From the NCBI GenBank assembly GCA_001970955.1, contig MPUH01000938.1:1-28858 (forward strand): 28,858 nucleotides of DNA. Direction: 5' to 3'. Every line of letters begins with the position of its first letter. Within the stretch, counting starts at the first letter, position 1. Source of the stretch: Stentor coeruleus. Its lineage: Eukaryota > Ciliophora > Heterotrichea > Heterotrichida > Stentoridae. Positions 1-7,086 of the stretch are shown here, one piece after another. A program made the translations under genes and the position numbers. The notes below the pieces were generated by a model. It was given only the letters and a program-made list of their open reading frames with translations, was not told the origin of the DNA and ran no database searches.

Positions 1-2
1 AC

Positions 3-352
3 TTTAGGGACAGGACTGATTTTCCAAATGAGATCAGGATCAAACTTCACAAAGCACTACAAATACTCAAGACATCAAAGCACGGATCAAAATGTCCTTA
101 CTGTCATCACTGGGCAGAAAAAGAAAAACACGTTATTGAAGATTTCAATGAATACAAAACTGAAAGACATGAAATAGAAAACAAACTTAAAATATGCGAA
201 TATATGCGAATGAAGAAATTTTTTTTTTTCATTATCGCATATCGTTTTATGGAATGAAGGATTTGAAAAAACACTTAGAGAAAAACACAGCAACAAGAAA
301 TTATCAAGATCGACAGAGAAATAAAAAACTTTATCACGAAAATATACAATAA
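3..352 (+). CDS. Partial 3' end of unknown gene, apparently frameshifted
   Basis: The window opens inside a reading frame (codons from base 3) that stays open to a TGA at 255-257. It contains a CPYC motif followed by a charged, coiled-coil-like stretch (HVIEDFNEYKTERHEIENK). A run of eleven T's at about 219-229 interrupts it; after the run another frame reads MKDLKKHLEKNTATRNYQ and onward to a TAA at 350-352. Adding one T or removing two would join the two frames, so I infer a homopolymer error. The final part is duplicated with a 59-bp period, another likely assembly fault. CPYC could be half of a zinc-binding site, but I recognise no family. No start is visible because the gene begins outside the window. 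The coding nature is plausible, not certain. Confidence 0.35.
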
Positions 353-413
353 AAAGAAATTATCAAGATCGACAGAGAAATAAAAAACTTTATCACGAAA
401 ATATACAATAAAA
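295..413. repeat. 59-bp direct duplication without N
   Basis: The segment starting AAGAAATTATCAAGATCGAC at 295 recurs 59 bp later at 354 and is essentially identical for a full period. Its length matches the N-flanking duplications elsewhere in the window, so it is probably an unmerged contig overlap and not a true tandem repeat. Confidence 0.7.
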
Positions 414-702
414 GAAGAAAATTAGCAAGGGCTGGACAATAGTCAAATAGCTGACTTTATGATTAGAAATATATTTAAGTTTATAACACCAAATTTAGAT
501 ATATTTACGCAGGCTAGGAAGTCAATAGTCTCCTACTATTGCATTGGATTAATAAAACCCAACTAATTTGTTAAAATTATAAGAAAAGATTGAACTTTAT
601 AAACTAGCATATCATTGCATATAATATAATATATTAACATATTAAAATAAAATATATTTCCTTATTATTTTATTACGCATATCTATTTTTTAATAAGAAT
701 AA
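414..702. other. Intergenic, AT-rich
   Basis: AT-rich DNA with stops in all frames. I see no gene, RNA or clear motif. It holds the 3' flanks of the leftmost plus-strand gene and of the minus-strand membrane protein gene. Confidence 0.6.
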
Positions 703-1320
703 TTAGAGCAAGCAGAAGCATAAATGAAGCTTTTTTATTCTAATAGTTTGCATAATTTCCTCCTTCCTACTTCGTGAGAGTTTACAAATCATGCAAGATA
801 ATCGAATTACAGCAATAAAATGAAGCGTGATGAATGAAAACCACACTAAAAATGCTCCAATATAATAAGTGTAAAAATAGAAATTTAAAAAAATCCAATA
901 AAGAAAATAAGTTGTATATGATATAAAATAGAGCGCGTAGAGAGAAATAAAGCATATATTCATTTTCCAAATACCTAGCCACCCCAATGGTTCAAAAATT
1001 AATGAATAACGAAGATTATAATCTTTAAAATCATTTTCATATACGATAAAAAACAGTATTGAATTGAAAAATATTCTTATATAGAGCAGAAACATGCAAA
1101 GATTGCGTAAAGCTATAGGCTTCAAATCATAATCATAAATAAAACCTTCGAATTGAGTATTTTTATTACTAGAATCTTCAGCAATTTCCCTTTCTTCACA
1201 GTTTTCTTCGTAATTTTTTTCAGATGATTTTTCTCTATCAAATTTTTCAGTTAGAGTTAACTCAGGAATTTGTTTTATAACAATAGAATTGTAGTCAAAA
1301 TTCAAATCATTCTCAATCAT
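703..1320 (-). CDS. Four-helix membrane protein, paralogue A
   Basis: A 205-residue protein of unknown function. An acidic, hydrophilic N-terminus of about 65 residues is followed by DLKPIALRN and then about four very hydrophobic, aromatic-rich segments (roughly residues 72-95, 110-135, 138-155 and 155-175). It ends with a short basic tail and the cysteine-containing terminus LHLCFCLL. The neighbouring gene at 1627-2232 has the same plan: acidic N-terminus, a similar EPIKI motif before helix 1, four helices, a basic tail and a C-terminal PLCLCF. I infer a tandem duplication. The terminal cysteines next to membrane helices could be lipidated, which is only a guess. The start is the only ATG before the acidic region, and the stop is TAA. 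No known family recognised. Confidence 0.7.
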   Translation of the reverse strand: MIENDLNFDYNSIVIKQIPELTLTEKFDREKSSEKNYEENCEEREIAEDSSNKNTQFEGFIYDYDLKPIALRNLCMFLLYIRIFFNSILFFIVYENDFKDYNLRYSLIFEPLGWLGIWKMNICFISLYALYFISYTTYFLYWIFLNFYFYTYYIGAFLVWFSFITLHFIAVIRLSCMICKLSRSRKEEIMQTIRIKKLHLCFCLL

Positions 1321-1626
1321 ATTTTATATACTAGTAAACATTACTAAAATATACATAATTATCCTGAGTTTGATAAACTTTGATGATTTAACTTTTACTT
1401 AAAGCTATTATTTCAATTTTTTGGCAAGTTGGCCACTTATAAATACAATAAAATTCCTTTTATTCATTAAAATATTGTAGTGTTTGAAATTTGGCTTCAA
1501 AAATATATAATTTTTTATAGAATATTTACTTTGGGTATTCCATTTACCAAAATTTTTCCAGAATAGCAAGAGTATATTTTGAAACAAAATTTAGCATAAA
1601 TTTTTATTTATTAGGAGATATTCTAT
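1321..1626. other. Intergenic between the two membrane-protein paralogues
   Basis: About 306 bp of AT-rich DNA holding the upstream region of the 703-1320 gene and the 3' flank of the 1627-2232 gene. No motif stands out. Confidence 0.6.
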
Positions 1627-2232
1627 CTAGCTTAAATTAGCTTTAGGATTTAATTGTATCTGACTAAAGCAAAGACACAATGGAATTTTGCTTGATTTTA
1701 TTGTAGCACGAGCCAATTTTTTATCAGAAATCGACATTTTGAAAATCAGACGACAAAAATTACTATTAATCATAAAATTTATAGCTACAAGGCTAGCAAT
1801 TATAATCATGAAAGCTCTAATTTTAAATTCTTCTGATAATATGATTTTACCTTCGAAAGCTAGAACTACACAATAAATTATTGCAACAAGTTCAAAAAAA
1901 ATAATAATTGTATGAATAATACAGCAGTATAAATTTAGATATTTTGAACCGATTAATCCACAAATGTCAAATAGCCTGGCAAAGATTATCACTGTATAAT
2001 ATTGGTATGTCACTATATATTGGACTATTATAAGAAACATAAATAATGAAAAAAACATTCTTGTTATTATAAAAAGCAGGATGATGTTACTTATAAATAC
2101 AATTTTTATTGGTTCTAATCTTGTATAATCAATAACTGAATAATCTTTGTTAATATCTATTGGAATTTGTTGCTCTATCCTTTGAGGATTTAAATCTAAT
2201 TTATCATATTCTCTATCAGGGTTCTCATTCAT
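1627..2232 (-). CDS. Four-helix membrane protein, paralogue B
   Basis: A 201-residue protein with a polar N-terminus of about 40 residues (MNENPDREYDKLDLNPQ), the motif RLEPIKIV, then about four hydrophobic segments (roughly residues 46-70, 74-92, 104-125 and 140-157). A basic tail ends near PLCLCFSQ. It resembles the 703-1320 product in layout, in the D/E-PI motif before the first helix, and in the cysteine-rich end. The function is unknown. Its ATG lies only 37 bp from the ATG of the divergent SRP receptor gene, so the two must share a very small promoter region. The stop is TAG, and nothing suggests an intron. Confidence 0.7.
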   Translation of the reverse strand: MNENPDREYDKLDLNPQRIEQQIPIDINKDYSVIDYTRLEPIKIVFISNIILLFIITRMFFSLFMFLIIVQYIVTYQYYTVIIFARLFDICGLIGSKYLNLYCCIIHTIIIFFELVAIIYCVVLAFEGKIILSEEFKIRAFMIIIASLVAINFMINSNFCRLIFKMSISDKKLARATIKSSKIPLCLCFSQIQLNPKANLS

Positions 2233-2269
2233 TTTTTATTTATAATCACACGTGGACAAATTAATAAAT
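2233..2269. promoter_or_regulatory. 37-bp divergent promoter region with CACGTG palindrome
   Basis: Only 37 bp separate the start codons of the minus-strand membrane protein gene and the plus-strand SRP receptor gene. The centre holds CACGTG at 2249-2254, a perfect palindrome equal to the E-box/G-box core bound by bHLH and bZIP factors in other eukaryotes. That it acts as a regulatory site here is inference; a 6-bp match can occur by chance, but its place in the middle of so small a spacer is notable. Confidence 0.4.
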
Positions 2270-3910
2270 ATGTTTGAGCTTTTATGCATCTTCACCAGTG
2301 GTGGCCTAGTTTTATGGAACCAAGGCGACTTATGGTCTCCTCTCAATGTCCTTATCGCCCAAGTTCTCCAGCAAGAACGTACTCACTTATCCCAGTTTAG
2401 TCACAACGGCTACATAATGAAATGGGAGCTTCTTCCAAAATTTGATCTAATATTCGCCGCTGTATACCAAGAACTTTACCCAGTATTCTTTGTAGAAAAA
2501 CTTCTTCAAGCCATGAAAGAAAAATTCGAATCCCTTCTTGAGAAAAAAGGTATGCAGCTTAGGAAAATACGATTCGAAGAAGATTTCCAAATAATCTATG
2601 GAAAATGGAAAGAAGAAAGCAAATTACATAAAAGAAGTACCGAAGAACCAGAAGAATTCAATTTATTCATGCCAGCAGTTAAATCAACTGAAGAATCATC
2701 AGAAAAGTCCCCAAAAAAACCTATAACCAAATCCACCTCATCACCAGAAAAGAAAAAGCCAATAAAAAAAGCTACAACTTGGGGCATAGACAATAAAGTG
2801 ACAAAGAAAAAAATGGAAGGATTAGATGTGTCAAAAGATAAAACCCAAACAAATATTAAAAACCTAGAGTTTCTTAAAGGTGATATATCAGATTCAGACA
2901 GCGATGAAGAGCAAGAATTAGGGTTTTTTTCTCGTTTCGCAAATAAAGTCAAATCATTTACCGGGAATAAAGAAATAGTCAAACAAGATATCGCCCCATT
3001 AGTAAGTGAATTCCAACATGCTTTAATCCAAAAAAATGTTGCAGAAACAATATCCGAACAACTTTGCTTATCAGTATCAAACTCACTTCTTCATACAAAA
3101 ACAGCATCATTTACTTCATTAGCCGCAACATTTAAATCAGCACTTTCTAATTCAATAGAAAAACTTTTAACCCCACAAAATTATAAAGATATACTTAGAG
3201 ATGCACTTGCTGCTAAAAGTCGTCGAGCACCTTATGTTATTGTTTTTTGTGGAATAAATGGTGTTGGTAAGTCAACAAGTTTAGCAAAAGTTGGATATTA
3301 TTTAAAAACTAGAGGAAAACTTAGTATTATGATAGCAGCTTGTGATACTTTTAGATCAGGGGCTATAGAACAATTAAGAGTACATTCAAATACTTTAGAA
3401 GTACCATTGTTTGAACAAGGATATGGGAAAGAGCCTGGATTTGTTGCTAGGGAAGCTATAAAAATTGCTAAAAATCAAGGAATTGATGTTGTTTTAGTTG
3501 ATACTGCTGGGAGAATGCAACATAATGAATCTTTGATGGTTCCTTTAGGTACACTTGTGAATATTAATAATCCTGATGTTGTGATTTTTGTTGGAGAAGC
3601 TTTGGTTGGGAATGATGGAGTTGATCAACTTGTGACTTTTAATAAAGCGCTTATTGAGAAAACTGAATCTGGAAGAGGAGTTGATGGAATTATTTTGACG
3701 AAGTTTGATAGTGTTGATGATAAAGTTGGTGCAGCGTTGTCTATGGTGTATTCTACAGGGAAACCAGTGTTGTTTATAGGTGTTGGAGAAAGATATCCAC
3801 ATCTGAAGAAACTTAATGCTAAGACTGTAGTTAAANTAGGTGTTGGAGAAAGATATCCACATCTGAAGAAACTTAATGCTAAGACTGTAGTTAAAAGCTT
3901 GCTTAGCTAA
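2270..3910 (+). CDS. SRPRA: Signal recognition particle receptor subunit alpha
   Basis: GTPase of the SRP receptor at the ER membrane, which pairs with SRP54 to deliver ribosome-nascent chain complexes to the translocon. The N-terminal SRX domain (MFELLCIFTSGGLVLW, about residues 1-125) normally binds the beta subunit. A charged Ser/Lys-rich linker follows (about 125-235), then the N and G domains. The G motifs are visible: GINGVGKST at about 328, DTFRSGA, DTAGR at about 411, TKFD at about 477, and FIGVGERYPHLKKL near the end. The first in-frame ATG after the GTG at 2252 is taken as start because it gives the conserved SRX N-terminus. The printed frame contains an N and a duplicated 59-bp segment (3777-3895) near the stop. 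Removing 60 bp keeps the frame and leaves a normal C-terminus of about 526 residues. Confidence 0.95.
   Translation: MFELLCIFTSGGLVLWNQGDLWSPLNVLIAQVLQQERTHLSQFSHNGYIMKWELLPKFDLIFAAVYQELYPVFFVEKLLQAMKEKFESLLEKKGMQLRKIRFEEDFQIIYGKWKEESKLHKRSTEEPEEFNLFMPAVKSTEESSEKSPKKPITKSTSSPEKKKPIKKATTWGIDNKVTKKKMEGLDVSKDKTQTNIKNLEFLKGDISDSDSDEEQELGFFSRFANKVKSFTGNKEIVKQDIAPLVSEFQHALIQKNVAETISEQLCLSVSNSLLHTKTASFTSLAATFKSALSNSIEKLLTPQNYKDILRDALAAKSRRAPYVIVFCGINGVGKSTSLAKVGYYLKTRGKLSIMIAACDTFRSGAIEQLRVHSNTLEVPLFEQGYGKEPGFVAREAIKIAKNQGIDVVLVDTAGRMQHNESLMVPLGTLVNINNPDVVIFVGEALVGNDGVDQLVTFNKALIEKTESGRGVDGIILTKFDSVDDKVGAALSMVYSTGKPVLFIGVGERYPHLKKLNAKTVVKXGVGERYPHLKKLNAKTVVKSLLS
3777..3895. repeat. 59-bp duplication around N at 3836 (assembly artefact)
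   Basis: Bases 3777-3835 and 3837-3895 are identical and separated by a single N. The duplication repeats the conserved G5 region of the SRP receptor, which family members carry once. This argues for two overlapping contig ends joined without merging. Confidence 0.9.
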
Positions 3911-4113
3911 GGAAGATAGTTTAAATTTAGATAGGCTTAGTGAATTATGAGTTTTTTTAAAGTCTTATATGGCTATAAATACTTTTATAAAATGGACTGC
4001 GGGNAAGCTTGCTTAGCTAAGGAAGATAGTTTAAATTTAGATAGGCTTAGTGAATTATGAGTTTTTTTTAAAGTCTTATATGGCTATAAATACTTTTATA
4101 AAATGGACTGCGG
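3895..4113. repeat. 109-bp duplication around N at 4004 (assembly artefact)
   Basis: Bases 3895-4003 recur from 4005 to about 4113, separated by one N. The copies differ by one T in a T-run (7 versus 8) and at the last base next to the N. The duplicated stretch includes the SRP receptor stop and the upstream region and start of the Erv/ALR gene. The true spacing between the two genes is therefore about 80 bp. Confidence 0.9.
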
Positions 4114-4531
4114 CGAGGACATATGCGAAGAAGCTCATATACCAAAAACTATATACAAAGGAGGTAATGAAATTCCATGTCCTCCATCAAAACAAAGTAT
4201 TGGGAGATTTGGATGGGGATTATTACACACTATAGCAGCCCATTATCCAGATGACCCAAGTGATGATTGGAAAGACAAACATCAAAGATTCATTCATGCT
4301 TTTTCAAGAACTTTTCCTTGCAAATCCTGTGGTTATCATTTTCATCAAATGATTAAAGAAAAACCCCCAAAGTTAGAAAATCGAGAACAAATCTCTGTTT
4401 GGACTTGTGAAATGCATAATGAAATCAATGCTATGCTTAACAAACCTGTATTTCCATGTACGTTAGAATCGCTAGATCTACGTTGGCGAAAAGGAAAACC
4501 CCCATGCACAGCGACAATTAATAATTTATAG
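4103..4531 (+). CDS. Erv/ALR family FAD-linked sulfhydryl oxidase
   Basis: A 142-residue thiol oxidase of the Erv1/ALR family, which makes disulfides using FAD and passes electrons to oxygen or cytochrome c. The visible family motifs are GRFGWGLLHTIAAHYPDDP (the W-x-x-LH-x-x-A helix that contacts FAD), the active-site pair FPCKSC, the flavin-binding HNEIN (usual form HNxVN), and the structural C-x16-C pair from WTC to FPC. There is an extra N-terminal CGEDIC pair that could serve as a shuttle disulfide, although Erv1 usually has CxxC. No signal peptide is obvious, which favours the mitochondrial intermembrane space over the ER, but this is not decisive. The gene follows the SRP receptor on the same strand after a spacer of about 80 bp. 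Confidence 0.92.
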   Translation: MDCGEDICEEAHIPKTIYKGGNEIPCPPSKQSIGRFGWGLLHTIAAHYPDDPSDDWKDKHQRFIHAFSRTFPCKSCGYHFHQMIKEKPPKLENREQISVWTCEMHNEINAMLNKPVFPCTLESLDLRWRKGKPPCTATINNL

Positions 4532-4858
4532 AAAAATCCTTTCTCAGTTTTGTTTATATAATTTTCTCATAAAATTCAATATAATTATGTATTTATAAGA
4601 ATCTTTTAAGTGTTTTTCTAAGACTAAAAATATTATCATTAGTAATATAGTATTCTTTAACTTGTATAAATACAGTAATATAGTATTTTTTACGATTAAC
4701 TTTATATAAGATATTTAATATTTTATAAATAAGATTTATATGTTTTTATCTTAGAATTCATATGAAAATTAGTATAAGTTGATACTTAAAAAATATTTTT
4801 TCAAAAGTAAATAATATGGTGTATTTTAAAAATATTCTATATGATATAAAGTAAAAAA
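4532..4858. other. Intergenic, AT-rich with a short direct repeat
   Basis: A 327-bp spacer with very few G or C. AGTAATATAGTATT occurs twice, near 4640 and 4674, each followed by a T-rich stretch. I see no gene in it. Confidence 0.5.
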
Positions 4859-7015
4859 ATGTCAAGTGATGAAAGTATGAATGAGGAGGATTTAGAGTCT
4901 GGAGGAGTAGATGAAGGAGCTAATATTCGTGTTGTGCAAAGCTCAATGTTTGGATCTATTATGCAAAATTCATTGTTTAAAGTAGAAGAAAACAAAAAAG
5001 ATAGCGAGATTAGTAGTGATAAAAATGAAGTCAAAGAGATGTTGAAAGATGAAGAGAAAGTGGATGGAAATAAAGGAAAAGATTGTAGTGAGGAAATAGT
5101 GCTTGAGAAAGGAAGTAATTNCAGCGAGATTAGTAGTGATAAAAATGAAGTCAAAGAGATGTTGAAAGATGAAGAAAAAGTGGATGGAAATAAAGGAAAA
5201 GATTGTAGTGAGGAAATAGTGCTTGAGAAAGGAAGTAATTTGGATGTTTTAATTCCGAAAGACCCTAAACTTGCTTTTAATGATATGTGCCATCAAAAAG
5301 TATCTAATGAAATAATAGTTGAAAATGAATTAAAAGATAAGATGAAAACTCACCAAAATAATAAAAAATTCAGCTCAAGTCTGCAAAAAATATTCGACGA
5401 AAAGAAAAAATCTAAGCCTTACAAAATAAACTTTGAAAAACGGTTTTATGACTACCAAAATAAAGTCCAACAAAAAATTATCGATTTACAAAAAGAAAAA
5501 GCTTCAAAAGAACTTTTAAGTTGCACATTCAAGCCGAAAACTACTCTTAGCCCAAAAGACGAAAGAAAGTTTTCACATTTTCTTAATCATATGGAAGCAG
5601 TAGATAAAGCGAGAAAAGATAATTATGACCGTCGGGTTTTAGAAAAAGAAGCAGAAACTGACCCTAATAAAAATTCATTCAAACCAACTTTATGTAAAGG
5701 GACTGAAAGAATATCCCGAAAGAACAAAAGCCCAGATAATGTTTATGACAAATTATTTAAAGAATATATTGATCTTCAAAAGCGTAAAGAAGAAGGTTCA
5801 CAAGCGATTCTTGATGAAATGTGCTCATTTAAACCAGCAGTAAATAAAAAATCATCAGCACTTAAAAGAGAAGGCCAAATAAATCTTAGGCTTTTCGAAG
5901 CTTCTAAAAATAAAAAAGTAGTATCAGGACTTTTTATCCCCGAAAAACTAGAAAATCTCGCGAGTGAAGAGTCGAAAAACATTTTAAGAGAAAAATTCCT
6001 TAAAGATTTTGCTGAAAATTTATCTTTATCAGCAGATAAAGAGAATGATGAGATTTTATGCTTTAAAGAGTTTGTTATATTGTCTGAAAAACTTGGGTTT
6101 ATTCATACTGACCAAAATTATAATAAATATTCTGAAGAGAGGGAATTATGTAAAAAAGCATGGGTATATGTTGGGGGAGAAGACAAAAATAAAATATCCC
6201 CAGCTAAAGCTAAAGAGTTGTTTTTAGATATCCTTAATCTTACTCAACCTTTAACTCATAATTCTATAAAAATACACTTAGAGTTCAAAGAATTATCAGA
6301 CAACAGAAAATTTCAGCGAAAAAATCACAAAAAAAGTCTGAAAAAAAAATCGCACGCATTTTCTCCTACTTTAAACTCAGTGTCTAAAGAACTTTTCAAA
6401 AATGTTAAAACTAAAAGGATTATGAAATATAATTCCTTCAGACCAGAAATGGTTCTAGAAATGATTGAAAAAGAAGCTAATCTTAGAATGGAAAAAAAAA
6501 GAAAAGAACTAAATGCGAAATTACCTGATGATTGTACATTTAGACCAAAAACCCAAAGAGGACCAATAACGTTAGAAGATGATTTTTCTGAATCTACAAG
6601 TTTAGCTTCAAATTACCTAAGAATGTTATCAGAAGGATCTTTTAATAGAAGTAAACTTTTATACGATTTTTCAATATTAGAACAAGAATGGAAAGAAATG
6701 GTTTTTAGAACAGCTGATGAAGCGGATATTGAAAAGAACATGTCTGAATGTACTTTTAGTCCTAGTTTAGAAAAGTGTTTTTATAGAAAAGTAGCTTCAC
6801 CTGATGCGAGGATTGTAGAAAATACTGATAAGAATAGGGTTATAGGTAAAAAAGCTGTAAGTTCTAGTCCAAAAAATAACATTTTTAAGAAAACAAAAAA
6901 AGCGCAAGAAGATTATCATGAATTTGAAAGCGAAATTGTGAAGCAATTGCTAAAAATGGACTCTTTGAATTCTTATAATGATGATTATGATGTTAGCACT
7001 GAAGTTAAGCAGTAA
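4859..7015 (+). CDS. Large charged protein with seven F-x-P motifs
   Basis: A hydrophilic, Lys/Glu-rich protein of about 678 residues once the artefactual 120-bp insertion is removed (718 as printed). Seven copies of a short motif, mostly [CS]-[TS]-F-[KRS]-P, are spread along it: CTFKPK, SFKPTL, CSFKPAV, HAFSPTL, NSFRPEM, CTFRPKT and CTFSPSL. They are separated by helical, coiled-coil-like segments. Near the middle, DKENDEILCFKEFV and VGGEDKNKISPAKAKELF look like degenerate EF-hands. Motifs of this kind occur in many uncharacterised proteins of ciliates, apicomplexans and flagellates, and a cytoskeletal role is plausible but unproven. It lies 71 bp upstream of the LRR gene on the same strand. 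The start is the ATG after an AT-rich leader, and the stop is TAA. Confidence 0.75.
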   Translation: MSSDESMNEEDLESGGVDEGANIRVVQSSMFGSIMQNSLFKVEENKKDSEISSDKNEVKEMLKDEEKVDGNKGKDCSEEIVLEKGSNXSEISSDKNEVKEMLKDEEKVDGNKGKDCSEEIVLEKGSNLDVLIPKDPKLAFNDMCHQKVSNEIIVENELKDKMKTHQNNKKFSSSLQKIFDEKKKSKPYKINFEKRFYDYQNKVQQKIIDLQKEKASKELLSCTFKPKTTLSPKDERKFSHFLNHMEAVDKARKDNYDRRVLEKEAETDPNKNSFKPTLCKGTERISRKNKSPDNVYDKLFKEYIDLQKRKEEGSQAILDEMCSFKPAVNKKSSALKREGQINLRLFEASKNKKVVSGLFIPEKLENLASEESKNILREKFLKDFAENLSLSADKENDEILCFKEFVILSEKLGFIHTDQNYNKYSEERELCKKAWVYVGGEDKNKISPAKAKELFLDILNLTQPLTHNSIKIHLEFKELSDNRKFQRKNHKKSLKKKSHAFSPTLNSVSKELFKNVKTKRIMKYNSFRPEMVLEMIEKEANLRMEKKRKELNAKLPDDCTFRPKTQRGPITLEDDFSESTSLASNYLRMLSEGSFNRSKLLYDFSILEQEWKEMVFRTADEADIEKNMSECTFSPSLEKCFYRKVASPDARIVENTDKNRVIGKKAVSSSPKNNIFKKTKKAQEDYHEFESEIVKQLLKMDSLNSYNDDYDVSTEVKQ
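5003..5240. repeat. 118-bp duplication around N at 5121 (assembly artefact)
   Basis: Bases 5003-5120 recur at 5123-5240 with one substitution. The offset of 120 keeps the reading frame, so the protein shows a false 40-residue tandem repeat. The N between the copies marks a contig join. Confidence 0.9.
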
Positions 7016-7086
7016 AGTTAGGATATTTAATTAAAAACTCTTACGAATAATAATATAATAATTCCTTATATAATTTTTATCTAATA

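Noticed and set aside
2596..2982. Minus-strand 128-residue frame inside the SRP receptor
   Set aside because: It is antisense to the charged linker; its Ser/Phe/Leu-rich translation is the complement of Lys/Glu/Asp codons.
3545..3862. Minus-strand frame across the SRP receptor 3' end
   Set aside because: It is a shadow of the conserved GTPase domain, contains the N duplication, and has no protein-like features.
4050..4235. Plus-strand frame overlapping the start of the Erv/ALR gene
   Set aside because: It overlaps the conserved oxidase in another frame and begins inside the duplicated spacer.
4859..5240. A 40-residue tandem protein repeat in the F-x-P protein
   Set aside because: The copies are separated by an N and are nearly identical at DNA level, like six other N sites. 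An assembly overlap explains it better.
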